Positions 11,601-23,300 of a stretch of 64,000 nucleotides of DNA are shown here, in pieces; position 1 is the stretch's first letter; the number at the start of each line of letters is the position of its first letter. Position numbers and translations under genes: made by a program. The notes beneath the pieces are model-generated. The model had not been told where the DNA came from, ran no database searches, and saw only the letters and a program-made list of their open reading frames with translations. The DNA lies in NCBI GenBank assembly GCA_025093985.1, contig JACAAK010000012.1, forward strand, positions 1,612,001 through 1,676,000, read 5' to 3'. This stretch comes from Calvatia gigantea. Lineage: Eukaryota > Basidiomycota > Agaricomycetes > Agaricales > Lycoperdaceae.

Positions 11601-12637
11601 CCACCCTATCCACACCCAAGCACAGCATCGCGCCCGCCCTGAACACCCACTCGTAAGATTTCGTCTCAACCCCCTAGCTTTTCTGTCTCACGCATACCTG
11701 ACTTTAGGGACCCCATCATGCACCTTTCGATCAGTCTAAATCATTATACCGTTTCGACGAAGGTTCGCTAGTCCCTCATACCCCCAAGTACCCGTCTAGT
11801 TAATGCACTGACCCTATCTCATAAACAGAATCTACACCTGGCACATTTACTGAGTATGTCAACGGAAACAATACAATTATCACAGGCGCAACGAACAGCT
11901 CGTCTTCCTCTCCCTATAATCCGAACACACCATCGTTCAATCCGCCCCAATTTGGTAGTCCAGAAAATCGTACACCCTCTCAAGTGACCGATGATAGTCC
12001 GACGGTCAGTTTTAGCGGGTCAGAAGGTCAGGCGTTTGGGGATTATCCTGGGGAGCCACCCAAGTTTGGACCTGATTCACGCCCTCCCTTCGAGAATCCT
12101 CGCCCGACATTCATGACCGACAATCCACAACCTCAGGCTTTTGATAGGATGGCCCCGCCCACTTTTGGACATTCCGAGACAGATAACGTCCAATCTCCAA
12201 ATTTGAATGCGCCCTCCGCTTCGGTGGATGGCCAGCCGCATGGCTCGAGCCCATCACAGTTCAGTGTCCCACAGCCCGACGTTGGTCACCACTCCTCCGG
12301 CTATTTCCATCCTAGAGGTAGTGTCAACCCTTACGACGCTGGAGGCATGCATCAATTGGGGATGAGAATTGACGGGAGTGTTCCTGGGACGCCGATATAC
12401 GAAAAGTCGCATATGTTATATGACGCCAAGGCCCAGCAGCATTCAATGCTACAACACGGCGGTCATCCAATTCAACATGCTATGATTCCTAATGCGTTTG
12501 TTGGAGAACAGTCCGAAGGACTGGGCATGGGTGGTGGACCGCAATCGACACATGCACACTCACAACATCAACCTTGGACATCCACTCAGTCGTCACAATC
12601 TCTTGTTGGTGTATCGACCGGTCAGCCTTTCTGGTGA
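8608..12637 (+). CDS. Zn(II)2Cys6 transcription factor with fungal trans domain
   Basis: Nine exons join in phase: 8608-8642, 8698-8734, 8788-9993, 10053-10213, 10276-10401, 10497-11448, 11500-11652, 11708-11762 and 11829-12637, giving 1,177 residues. Exons 2-3 create the binuclear zinc cluster, CAECKRLKLKCD followed by CSSC and a final Cys before IYSP, with spacing C-x2-C-x6-C-x5-C-x2-C-x8-C. A short coiled coil follows (HSLNNRLMQVEATLAQL). The fungal-specific trans domain spans exons 3-6 and includes LFAIMSAILAIGAAVSP, RVIWWDVMFYDLF, DALGHPSLIS and HPDCCCGYTF. The C-terminal 450 residues are Pro/Ser/Gln-rich and probably activating. The target pathway is unknown. Two identical palindromes of the kind such dimers bind sit in its promoter. 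The 51-nt intron at 11449-11499 carries an in-frame stop, so splicing there is required. Confidence 0.93.
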
Positions 12638-15600
12638 AGAGGTCACGCATTATAATATTTAGTCTTTCCTTTATCTATCTCCGCCCTTCACCGTTCTCGT
12701 TCACCCTGTACACTCTTCATTGCTTCTCCCCGCTTAATATCAGCTCGGGCCAGCTTCTCGGTCACGCCTACGCATCCTTTTCTCATAGGGCCATGGACAG
12801 TCACGCCAAAGACGCCGACTTCATCACTCTCTAACTGCTTTTGGTCTGGTGACTCGACCTGCTGTCCAATTTCCATTGTTTTTCCCATGACACCATTTCT
12901 CTGTGTCTTCACTGATTCGACAACTTCACCCCCTCTAAGGCTCGGACAATTTCCTATCCTTCTCCAATCCCATCGTTTCTCGGCTGACTTGTACATATGT
13001 ACGGCTATAATGGTGCTGTGCTCTGTTGGTTGCCCATCACTGCACACCTATCTTGAATACCCGGCTCCATCGCCCCGTTTCGCCGACTCTGACCGCAGAG
13101 GTCATTCATTCAGATTACTTCATGGTTGACTACACGGTGCAAGGATAGTAAAGCCACTAGTATTATCGAGGGCACGTTATCGATCAAATGGTGCGCACCA
13201 CTTCGCCGCTCACACGAGGTCTGCCGTACTTAACGTAACCCTTTGAAGATGTTCTCATGGAAAAACTGGTGCAGCCGCACAACCCGATTGTCGCTGGCGT
13301 GACATATACATGATTTTATGTATTTACTTCCTTACATACTCCCATCTAGTTCCTTGCTTTCGTGTATAGTATTTGCTTTCGTTTGCTTTGAACGCGCTTT
13401 CTATTGATATAGTTCAGGAGGATAGCGCATGCAATACTGTTTAGACTCCGTGTCGGGTCAGATTTCACGCTCAGCCTTACCAGAATTGATAATGGAGCTT
13501 TTGACTTGAATTAAATCAGATGTACGTAGTAAATCAATAAACTAGATTAGCAGATTGGCTGAATTGGTCCAGGAACTTGTAGCGCTCGTGTGCAGGTTAA
13601 GGAAGGTTCCTTGATGGGGACAGAAGGTGAGACATGTAGGCCTCGTGCACTCTTCGCTCCAGAAGGGTTACAACAAAGGTGGTGGTTATCAGTCTTAAAG
13701 TAACCCCACAAACATGGAAAACAGTGTGATCCCAGAACAACTTTCTCCGCTGCTTCAAACTTCGGTTGCGATTCAGCACAAACTGTAAACCGAGGATCCG
13801 TGCAGCGAGATAGAAGTACGTCGGGAATACAGAGGCACTAGAAAGTAAAATGAGGAATAGGCCTTGGAAGGAGAGGGTTATATGAAAATAGATTTCCTTC
13901 TAAATCTGAAAAAACCGGCCCGGGGGAAACAATATTACCCTTTTCAGGCGGCCGCGATATGGACTTAACGGTTAAAGCAATGTCAAGAACGAGGCCCAAA
14001 AGGAGGGATCTATCAACTTATAAGGTCAGTGTGTACGCATAGCGCTTCCAACGGTCGTTGTGGTCCTGTGGAAACAACAGAGTCCAAGATTAGTATCTCT
14101 TGACCCGGCTATACGACGCCGGTGCGCAATGTTCTCTCTTGGAAAACAGGGTCAAGGACACGATTTATGGGCACTAGACAATAGCACGAACCCAGTCATC
14201 GGATTCGGCGAGTTCTGGTAAATAGCGTCTCCGAAGAACCCTTGTCGTCGTTTGGTTTGCAAGGTCTCCCTCCCTTGCCTATTGAATGATTCTACCGCGA
14301 GATGTGTCTGATGAACCAACCTCGGGTTGACGTCACACGGGCGAACCCTAAAAGCCCACGGGAGTCGGAAATTCATAAGAAAATAGTTTGTGTTAGGTCT
14401 GGTGTTGGTGTGTGAAGAGCGAAGACTTTGGCGAGGATTACGCCAAATTAAGACCAAGTCGATAGTCGCTTCTCCTTCCGTTTCAACTCGGACGCTACGG
14501 GAATTGGTGGGATGGGACAATCCTCGGAGGTGATGCCATTTTTTGGAGAAGGCAAGGCCAAGTCGATGGATCAATATTTCATGGCAGTTGAGACGTCCTG
14601 AAACTCGAGAGTTCTGTAGTCGATACATCGCACTCATCTGACGTTGGAACCAGCACATCGTTATTTGCAAGTAACTGAATTCAATACATACCGCCAGAGA
14701 TTGTGTTTTCACTGTTCACTCTCTAGGCCGTACGTAAACGGATTCAATGACCTCTAACCACGAGTGGGACAAATCCAGGTGCCGTCCCGTCCCCGAAGGT
14801 CTTGCCATCTGGACGGGCCTATAAGTACTACACATCAACCAAACTCTGATCGCTGATCTTGGATCCCCAGTCTGCGTCCGCCCTAAGTATATCACCCTGA
14901 CCGAAGGCACTCCCCTCCTAGGCCCTACGCACATTCCAGGGGCAGCTTAGCTGCGGGATCGGATGGCCGTAACTTTCGTCCATCACCAATGATTCCGTGG
15001 CGGAGCTTCTCGTCGTTCTGGTACTATGCTCGAATCCTTTAGCATGGAGTTGTCAGTGCAACCCTATGAGCTTAAGGCACAATCCCCTACTTGTTGCAGG
15101 CTGCATCGCAACCAACTGAATACCATAAGGTAGACAATCCTGTTCTTAGGCAAGAATGGCAGCAAATGAGCTTTACTGCTGATCGACGCTCGGGTCTAGA
15201 TGAATCTCAGCCGTTCTAACCGGTTTCCGCTTTCACGAAGCCCAATTAGATCCCTGTGACCTTTAAACCAGGCTCTTGGTTTTGAGATGTCCCGCCTTAA
15301 TATATACAGGTCTCAACACAAATGTTGCTTTCGGGGCGCGGTTTACGTCCTACCCACCAAAATCCCTTATGTACTTCGTTCTTACGTCAGACGGCGAGGT
15401 AGCGGGGATGGAACTCACATTCAAATATATCAACACGCGTCGACACTATTCTTAATAGATGCCCGTTACGCAACAGTTGGGTTGGGTGACTTAGTTGAAT
15501 TTCTGTTACTGAACTGAGTGACGGCGGCGAAGTTTTACTCCCTATGTAGCGTGGTGTGTAGTTTGCTAAGAAACTCCATTCAATGCACAGGTCACCGCTC

Positions 15601-15825
15601 AGATGATATGTAATTTTAGGTAGACCCCTCATTCGGATGGTCGACCCAGGTTTCTGGCGGGTAATAAAACCAAAAAGAGCGACTTTAGTGTCTTGGCTGG
15701 TCACTAAAGACAGCTGAATAGGGATGCAGATTCCAGACCGAGAAGCATCGAACCAAGCCCCTGATCTCATTCTGACAGTGATTGAACGGTGAAAAGTATA
15801 TATTTGGTGCGTTGAGCAGGACAAA
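12638..15825. other. Intergenic region, no supported gene
   Basis: About 3.2 kb without a convincing gene. The first 500 bp are pyrimidine-rich and probably include the 3' end of the regulator. The longest open frame (186 codons, minus, 14152-14712) has no recognisable motif, signal peptide or splice partner, and was left out. Confidence 0.45.
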
Positions 15826-16433
15826 CTATAATAATACCCACCACGGCACTGAGCACGCTGACACAAAAGAAGATGATTTAGGGTCGTATTTTGCATCTGA
15901 TGGGCCGTAACTTATCCAAAGAGTGACCCTCTGGAGCTGAGCCCATACAACGATTTCCGGATGGTTGCCGAGTGTCTGGGCAACTGGGACCAGCGGAGAA
16001 AGCCATATTTTTTCGGCATCCTCCTCATTTATATAGGTAGAGGAGTTCAAGGAAGTCAATTCCAGGCGTCTGGCATCTTGTGCGACCCACCGATAAGCCT
16101 GACCTACAACTTCTTCGAAGGTACCCTCTTCCCAAGAATCAATCAGCCGTAAATACCTGTGCAACTGCTCTCCGCCAGTCAAAAAGTAACAGGATCGGGG
16201 AGATTTCATCGCGACATAGTACCTCACCGTGGCAAAATTCAAACTGGACAGCAGCCGAGCCTTGACCCCCACTTGTCGCTCGGTAGTGCTGTGGAGATCG
16301 GACGGCACCTGACACTTTTCAGTGTCATGCCCGCGTCCTCCTCCCACTGCTCCACTTCACTGACGACGCTGTTCACTTCCGAGAACGATGACCCCGAAAA
16401 TCCCATTTCCGAGCCATCCGAAGTCTGGATCAT
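15826..16433 (-). CDS. Hypothetical protein, two exons
   Basis: An ATG at 16433 opens exon 1 (16433-16309). A 65-nt GT-AG intron (16308-16244) joins in phase to exon 2 (16243-15826), for 180 residues. The N-terminal part is acidic and Ser-rich. The middle (RYLRLIDSWEEGTFEEVV, then QAYRWVAQDARRLELTS) is amphipathic and could be helical. No family was recognised. The intron in correct phase and the balanced composition favour a real gene, but further exons or a spurious call are possible. Confidence 0.35.
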
Positions 16434-17502
16434 ACACGATTTCCTAATTTGGAAGTCCCGACCACAGAAGCTCCAACCTCCGAACTCCACCTCGCCTGCC
16501 CGTACTTCTCATTTCCGACTCTAAAAATCTACAGACCGCTTTCCTATTCACCTTTATGCCTTTTCTACACTCCTCATAATTTAGAATCTCATAGAATGAG
16601 TTTCCGGCCTGTTTTCATCTCCACTCAGTATGTTTTTCTTTGTTCTCTCCTTAAAATTTACATTCTACTCTTTGTAATTCGGGTGCACAGCCCACCATTT
16701 TCCTCTATAAAAACCTGTATACTTTGTTGTAGTCAGATAGCTACAAATTAGCCAAGTTTGCCTTGAAGTCTCTGTCTCTAGCTATTTCTCTATTCTATTT
16801 CTTGCTTTCTCTCTCCTTTCTCTTGTCTTGACACCCAAATTGCCACGCAATTGTAAATGCTGCCTTCTAAACACTCAGTAATCACTCTCAACACCTTTCC
16901 GGACCCTTCTCTTATCATTCCAAGCCTTCAGAGCAGAATTATCCATTGTTCCATCACCTCACAGTTCTTGTGATCTCCACTCCTACCCTCTCTTTCCAAC
17001 ACAATCCTCTTGGTCAAGAACAATGTCAGACAGATGTTGATGTGCTCATGCACCTAGCCATAGCCCCCCTCTTCAGTGCTTCAGAATCAAAGTTGACATA
17101 CCAACTGCACAGTGACTGTAGCTCGGCTGAAAGCAATGCACCAAGGCTCTGGTTGTTGAAGGATTATCTGCTTCAACTTGCATCCGACTTGGTGTGACCT
17201 AACAAACTCAGTAATGACAGTTTCTGCAGCCTGACAAATGGGGGACTGCAATCTTGATATGTAGTGGGCACTGTCAGTGGCATAAGGTCATGGATTCGGT
17301 CAGGAACAGAAATTAAGACGTCCTTGCTTGCCCCCTGGGAGCCCACAAAGGTTCTGGGTTATGATGCCTTGATGATGATGAGCTGGAATATGTGGTTTAC
17401 TAGGGTGAGCTGGTTTGAACTGACTAACCAAGGCCACATCTGGCAGAATACACGCAATGCCTGCCGCCCAAAAGTCGGCCACCTGCCGCTCCGAGAGACG
17501 CA
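16434..17502. other. Pyrimidine-rich intergenic region
   Basis: The stretch from about 16490 to 16960 is strongly C/T-rich on the plus strand with short T runs, like a promoter or untranslated region for the gene on the left or a degraded repeat. Short frames between 16946 and 17197 show no motif. Confidence 0.4.
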
Positions 17503-18202
17503 TCAGTTGACATTTACCCCCAATGAGAAGGTTCGCTCGGCGGGGGTCGCGTAAACATCCTTCCATTTGCCACCAACCACAAAAATTAATGCCAGGCCTG
17601 GTCTAAGTGAATATACCTTAGTTGGAGAGCAAAAACGAACCAGGTGCACTCCAGTTGCGTGAAACACTTCCAGAGATGAGGTCGGGACCGCGGAGATTAT
17701 CTTTTGGGATGAACCTGGATCGGAAGGCTCGACCGGGACTTCGCCAATGATAACCTTGCTCAGGAAGGGGTTAGTAATTATTGTTGTTGGCTTACCCAGT
17801 ATGCTTTACTGTGAGCGTGAAGTTGTGCTGAACTGCGAAGTTCGCAAAAGTAGGTCGAGGTTGATGTTCAGATAACACGTTGACACTCCTATTCACGTTT
17901 GTATCAGCCCCGACATCTGCGCGCCCAGGTAGAAGGCCCAGGATTGGCTGGGCACCAATTGCCGTTGACCCAATTTGCTTGGACCGCTGAACGGTTTTCG
18001 GAGTTTCCGGCGGGGTGAATAAGTTGTTGGGACCTGCCAAAAACCAAGGAACGTACTTGCTCGGCCAGCGCGAGGTTATGGGTACAATAACAACCTTTGC
18101 CCGAGGCAGAAACCTGGAAGGGATGATCAGTAGGAAAGACAAGATGCTGTGGAGGAATCCGGGCCACATTTCGAGCTTGGCGAGGTCGATCGGATGTTGC
18201 AT
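17503..18202 (-). CDS. Hypothetical protein with one hydrophobic segment
   Basis: Two exons (18202-17796 and 17758-17503) join in phase across a 37-nt intron with a GTAAGC donor and a perfect TACTAAC branch site, giving 220 residues. Residues 13-30 (WPGFLHSILSFLLIIPS) could be a membrane segment or signal anchor. The C-terminal half, reached only by splicing, reads as ordered protein (VIIGEVPVEPSDPG, SLEVFHATGVHLVRF). No family was recognised. The textbook branch site supports the model, although the intron is near the lower size limit. Confidence 0.45.
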
Positions 18203-18820
18203 CGCGTAGATTGTTTTTAAGTGGGAGTGCAGCCCTCGGTGTCGCCAAGGGTCAAGATAGTTTTTAAGTGCACCACCTCTGAGTTACTTATGCGGTTTCT
18301 GTAAAATACGCCCAATGTCCATGCCAGCGCCGATGGGCGCCCCGGTAGCCGTCACAACCCTCACGCCGAGACGTTGCTTAGGACTTTGTGAGAAATGTCG
18401 CCGTGACTTTGATTTATCCAAAGGTGGTGTGGTATTCCTTCCGGGGGTTTATGTGGGAGGCTAACGATCACTTCATGGGGGTGGGTGTTGGACCTGTGAA
18501 ATGACCACAACTCGCAGAGACCATCTCTGATGTTCCCGCAGCATTATGGAATAGTGAGTGGGAGAAAATCTTGCAAAATGGGTAAAAAATCTTCATTTTC
18601 AAACCTTCTTTCCCATTAAAACCAATCGAGAGAGTAATTCTGCCAAATATCACGGGATGATCTTGATATAGTTCATTTCCCGTCGTTTTTGCGCAATGTA
18701 AGGCGATCGAGGGATCGTTGTCAAAGCAATAGATATATTCAGAGTCCTTTACTTTACATAAACCGGAAAGTGTCCCATTGAGCAGCCTAAGATGTCTCTC
18801 CGGTCGGGACCTCCAGGGCT
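18203..18820. other. Intergenic region
   Basis: 618 bp between two minus-strand genes. It should contain the promoter of the gene to the left and the 3' end of the bHLH gene. No motif or repeat was identified. Confidence 0.4.
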
Positions 18821-20224
18821 TCAACTGTTAGGAGGGGTAAGCAAACCTAACAAGGTAGCAGGAGTTTGCACAGAAATCCTATTATACGGTTCTTCCTTAT
18901 GCCCCGTTCTCCCCATGGTGGAGGCAGTTAACGGGGGTGGAATAGGCACTAGAGGTCCACTCGTTGATGACATGATAGAAGGTGGCAAAGGACGAAACGT
19001 GGGTGAAGAACCAGGTCCACCACCACGGATCTGAAGGAGCATAGATGCAGCATGTTCCTCTTCTGGGGTACGTGTAAGTATAGGAGAGTGCATCTGTTGG
19101 CGTGAGTCACCCATAGTTGACGTAGAAGAAGCCGTTGAAGTAGGGCCAGCTACAGTGGCGGCAGGATGAAAGTGCGTGGAGGACGGAGGTGTGGGGAGTT
19201 GCAATGGTAGAATCGAGTCTATGGTGTTGTGTGCGCGCTCAAGACGGGTGTGCGAAGAGACGCTGAATATGGAAGGATCAAGGAGCGTCTTGGGTAACCA
19301 AGACGAAATGGACGGGAGGCTGTGTTTCGCAAGCGGACTCTGTTGCGATGGTTCTTGGTAAGAGGTCGGCGGCAAGGCCTCCCGGATTGGTTCCCTGGGC
19401 TCATGACCGGAGGTGGGTCTGCGGGAGAGGTCTGCGGGATGAGTTACCTCTTGGACAGAGGCGCCCGGGAAGGGGCCGGATCGATCGAAACTCGTGGTCT
19501 CCAGTTGCGTGCATGCGGCATCGGGGCCGCCGCCACAACTTGGGCAGAGAGTGCTGGTTTGCTCAAGAACTTTCACGCGTTCCAGAAGGTCTTGCATGAA
19601 AGCAACGGTTCGGACCAGTATTTCCAGTTTATACTCCCGTTCCTTCTCCTCTTTCCTGCCTGTGGGTTTGTGTTTCGACTGTTTTTTCCCGTTTCCATAC
19701 TCGCCATCAGCATCGTCGACTTCGTCATCACTGTTGGATTCTTCGTCAGATTTGCCCTCTTGCCCTTTCGGTTTCATGCCATAGTCCAACGGGACAAGTT
19801 CCTTCAGCGTGGCGAGAGCATTGTTGATCTTTGTTCGACGGGCTTTCTCGATGATTGAGTGATTCAACCTTCGCTGAGCTTCCCGGGCTGAGCGTGAGAG
19901 AGGACCCGGTTTTCTGCCGCGCTTGCCAGGGGAATTTGTGCTAATAGGGTTTGATGATGTCGGGCCTTCGTTTGGAATGACAGGTTGAACGAGGGGAGAA
20001 GCAGAGGGGGCATGGGCGCCACCCGACTTCACGGACGTTGTAGCTCGTTTAGGTAGGATTGGTCTTGGTTGAAGGGTTAGCACAGGTGAGGAGGACGTGG
20101 CGTTTCGTTTCTGGACCTGGGGAGGCGGTGCGGAGTCGGGTTCGTCACTATCTGGGCGCAGCCGCTTAGTGCGCCGGGGAAGATTGCAGCTTGCAGCATA
20201 GAAGCCTTTGTCGAGATGGGACAT
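18821..20224 (-). CDS. bHLH transcription factor
   Basis: A single uninterrupted 467-residue frame from ATG at 20224. The basic region and helix 1 (about residues 115-145) read RRLNHSIIEKARRTKIN, with the His, Glu and paired Arg that contact a CANNTG E-box. The loop is unusually long, about 55 residues, acidic and lysine-rich (EESNSDDEVDDADGEYG), before helix 2 (KLEILVRTVAFMQDLLERVKVLE, about 200-222), which runs into a short leucine-rich extension. The remainder is Pro/Ser-rich and disordered. Long-loop bHLH factors are common in fungi and are often compared with Pho4/NUC-1 or Ino4; which one is orthologous cannot be told here. The absence of introns is unusual in this window. Confidence 0.9.
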   Translation of the reverse strand: MSHLDKGFYAASCNLPRRTKRLRPDSDEPDSAPPPQVQKRNATSSSPVLTLQPRPILPKRATTSVKSGGAHAPSASPLVQPVIPNEGPTSSNPISTNSPGKRGRKPGPLSRSAREAQRRLNHSIIEKARRTKINNALATLKELVPLDYGMKPKGQEGKSDEESNSDDEVDDADGEYGNGKKQSKHKPTGRKEEKEREYKLEILVRTVAFMQDLLERVKVLEQTSTLCPSCGGGPDAACTQLETTSFDRSGPFPGASVQEVTHPADLSRRPTSGHEPREPIREALPPTSYQEPSQQSPLAKHSLPSISSWLPKTLLDPSIFSVSSHTRLERAHNTIDSILPLQLPTPPSSTHFHPAATVAGPTSTASSTSTMGDSRQQMHSPILTRTPEEEHAASMLLQIRGGGPGSSPTFRPLPPSIMSSTSGPLVPIPPPLTASTMGRTGHKEEPYNRISVQTPATLLGLLTPPNS

Positions 20225-20372
20225 GGAAGAGATGATTGCCAGGTAAGATGGGGGTAGAACCCAAGAGACCTATTAATGATCTGGCTTCAAAAGCCAGTGC
20301 CAGAGAAACATCTTGGTCAAGTCGGAGTGAATAATCCAAAACTGCTCGTGTGCCGAGAAACGTGCTAGAAGA

Positions 20373-20888
20373 TCAGTTAGTGAGGGTCCAGCACACGACC
20401 TTTGCAAGCAACGCTCTGATTGGCTGGCACTGAGACACGTTCGATACTGTGCTGGTGTATTCCGGGGGCTCTTCCCAATCTTGATCTATATGGGTGCAGC
20501 TCGATGTGCGACATTGTGCATCGCACGTTGTTATCTGTCCGTTTGAGATAAGCACCTGTCCGTAGTCGAGGTCGCGCCTTGCACTGGAATCCCAGAAAAT
20601 GCATAAGTAGCTATGTGGTGGATAAATTTTATGTCTGAGAAGATCACAGGTGTAAGGTGACACATTACTCTTAGGAAAGAGGGGCAAGTACACATACGAT
20701 TTTCGCGTGGGCCAAGGGAAGGGTCCGAGGAATGTGGTAGCAGCAAATTTGCACGGGCCGCCGGTCCGAACTGATTGGAGGCAGTCCTGGAACAACTCTC
20801 CCAGAAGTTTTCCCTCAGGAGGTTCAATTAATAAGTACCAAGTAGCTGAGAATCGACAACGAATCATGTCCGTGCGCACTCCAGCCAT
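20373..20888 (-). CDS. Hypothetical protein, two exons
   Basis: Exon 1 (20888-20698) and exon 2 (20634-20373) join in phase across a 63-nt intron with a GTATGT donor and a CTTCTCAG acceptor, giving 150 residues. The intron length is a multiple of three and lacks stops, so retention would also give an open product of 171 residues. Visible text includes YLLIEPPEGKLLGELFQDCL and several cysteines in the C-terminal half (CDAQCRTSSC). No family or signal peptide was recognised. It lies 149 bp upstream of the bHLH gene, on the same strand. Confidence 0.38.
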   Translation of the reverse strand: MAGVRTDMIRCRFSATWYLLIEPPEGKLLGELFQDCLQSVRTGGPCKFAATTFLGPFPWPTRKSYVYLPLFPKSNVSPYTCDLLRHKIYPPHSYLCIFWDSSARRDLDYGQVLISNGQITTCDAQCRTSSCTHIDQDWEEPPEYTSTVSNVSQCQPIRALLAKVVCWTLTN

Positions 20889-21460
20889 TTGTGGAAGTGC
20901 CTAAGGCATAAAAAGGCTATCAGGGATGCGCCACTGACTTGTCCGTGGATCTGGGGGGAAAAGGCACCGAGTAGCGAATGGCGTACAGCTCTCTTAGGTC
21001 GCCAAAGCCAACCACGAACTTTGATCACTTAATCTTTGGGCATGTTAGACCAAGGACTTGTACAACGGGGGGGAAAAATGAGGCGCACCGAATCTCGAAC
21101 TCCTTGGGCAGAGGGAAACCTGGGTCAAAAAATGTCTAACTGTTGTTGATAATTTCGGGAGTAAGTCCACAGTCTGCAAGCACCAACCTATCCATCTGGC
21201 GAGCAAGGGGCCCTCCTTCATTGTTTGCAGTCTGATCATCCTCTTCATAACCCTTGATTATGAATTCAGGCTACAAAGGCTACCAAACGGTAAGAATCCC
21301 CAATATCACCTTCTCCGGGTCCAAAACAGGGAGACTCACAGGAAGTGAGAGGATGGCGTATGCGTTCCTTTTTTACTTCCAAGCCTGCCATGTCCATCAA
21401 CCCCAAGTTCCAACCTCCCTCGAATCCCACGCCCTTCACTTTGACAGCAGCTTCCAAAAC
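20889..21460. other. Intergenic region before the duplicated segments
   Basis: About 570 bp with no coding signal that holds on both family and splicing grounds. The right end merges into the conserved upstream part of duplicate copy A. Confidence 0.4.
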
Positions 21461-21630
21461 GATTGATTGATTTCACCAGCGGTCGCTGTCAATATCTATT
21501 AATCACTCCCCTTGCAATGCAGCCTTACCTCAAGCTCAACATCAAGGGGTAACCGACGCCATACACTTCCGCCCATTTTGGTTTGATGGGTGTAAAAATA
21601 ACCTAGAGGCTTGACGGCCTTTTGGGTTCT

Positions 21631-21643
21631 TTATATCCGCACC
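21631..21643 (+). promoter_or_regulatory. TATA-like box of DUF6533 copy A
   Basis: TTATATCCGCACC lies 76 bp upstream of the ATG and is kept, with one change, in copies B and C at nearly the same distance, while surrounding sequence has drifted. Confidence 0.5.
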
Positions 21644-21706
21644 TGCATGTCACCTCGTGCCCTTGCACCACCCTCAAGCTTTGACCCTCTGGCGCGTTGA
21701 AGTGAC

Positions 21707-23300
21707 ATGGCTAGTCTAGTTCCTCCCGCAGATCTAATGAAGGCTTTCAACCACCTTGTGGTTGGAAAGGTGAGGTTTTCGTTTGATGTTCCTCGGCTGG
21801 GATTAACTTATATTTCCACCATCAGTGGACGGACAGTAAGATTTCGATATTTGTGCTGCGGGTTCAAAGGCGTTCGCTGACGCAAGTGACTTATTAGTGG
21901 CCACGACGGTCATCGTCGTGAGTAAAAGAAAAATATTTCTACTCCCCAGCCACTCATGATGCCATTAGGTGTACGAATGGCTGATCACACTCGACATGGA
22001 AGTGCAGTATGTGTGGGGTTCTAAGTGGAACCTGACAAAAGTAATGTATCTACTGAACCGATATCTGGTTATTGTGGATTTTGTCATCAACTATTTTCGT
22101 CCGTTCGGTCCTCCCATACGGCGAGCGGGTTATCTCATACGTCGCTCACAGGTTCCTATGGTGTGCGCGTTTCGGCTTGCAAGCCATTATTCCAAGCTAC
22201 TGCCGGTACGCGTTTACCATTTTTGATCAATAAACTCCATCCTTAGCACTCTTGCAGCCATTTATACTTTCGCACTTTACGTGGCGGAGTGTAGGTGTTT
22301 GTTCGTGCCGAACTCTTGGATAGTACTGAGCTAGGAATCTCGTTGCACAGATAACCTCGCCCTGCGGGTTTGTGTGGTATGGGGGATGAACAAGATTATC
22401 ATCGCTTTCCTCGCAACTGTTTATTCAGCCTCTTTTATCTATGTCCTTGTCAGCTTCTACCGGATGCTGCGCCCTGTTGTCTGTGAGCTCCGATTTGTCG
22501 TCGTCCTATAACATACCTTTGTTGACGCGGGTATCTAGTCTTCACGCTCCTTCCGTTCGGAGGGTGCCTTGCAAAGATTGAAAGCTCAACCTTGTGGATA
22601 GACTATGTTCTTTTAATGGGTTACGATGCTAGTGAGTAAATTTCAATCTCAAGAAACGCGTTATATTCAATCTTTCTTCCAGTCATGCTCGGGTTAATGG
22701 CGTATCCAGCGATAAAAGAATGTGGGTCCCACCATGCGTCACTTTTACTTACGGAAAAATGGGTAATCTGGTTCGTAGACAAATCCACTAACAAACATAC
22801 CGGTCTGGTTAAGCATATCTACGTCGAAGGTGCGTTTCGTCTTTTTTGTGACTATCATACGAAGCCAACAACTACTTTAGGCGTCCTCTTCTATGTTTAT
22901 CTTTTCAGTATGCCGCCCATTTGCATCACTTAACAGACACCTAAACGGCCGTCCATAACTGCAGTTGTTGACATTGTATCCTTGACGGTGCAACAGGCGC
23001 TGGTACGTTCTCACGCACCCCAGCGCGTATCAAGTTCATGCCGCTATTGACCCGTCATAACAGCCTGACAACATCTTCCTTTTCGTAATGTGAGAATCCG
23101 CTGGGCACTCCATTCTTCTGCGTTCTCTTGGCTGAAACTGCTTGTCCCTTAGCGGCGCGAGAATGCTCCGTTCCATCTTGGCAGCAAGAGTCATCCTGCA
23201 TCTTCGTGAACATTCCGAACGCAAGGTTATGGTATCCACGACATATGTGGACAATAATGAGACGGCGCAGTCGGAGTTGAGCGAAATGAGGTTCAGTTGA
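21707..23300 (+). CDS. DUF6533 integral membrane protein, copy A
   Basis: The ATG at 21707 and stop at 23298-23300 frame 14 short exons whose phases all agree. The diagnostic DUF6533 start is present (VYEWLITLDMEVQYVW, then KWNLTKVMYLLNRYL). Later exons give the remaining helices: ACKPLFQATA, IYTFALYVAE, LALRVCVVWGMNKIIIAFL, FTLLPFGGCLAKIE, LWIDYVLLMGYDAIMLGLM, GLVKHIYVEG and a C-terminal MLRSILAARVILHLREHSER. These proteins have about seven membrane helices and are greatly expanded in mushroom-forming fungi; their function is unknown. Exon 2 has only 10 nt (TGGACGGACA) and exon 3 only 20 nt, the same in all three copies. No disabling change was found. Confidence 0.85.

Noticed and set aside
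12688..13047. Minus-strand frame of 119 codons behind the zinc-cluster gene
   Set aside because: It lies in the pyrimidine-rich 3' region, has biased composition and no motif, start context or splice partner.
14152..14712. 186-codon minus-strand frame
   Set aside because: No domain, signal peptide or conserved-looking stretch; length alone in an intron-rich genome is not enough.
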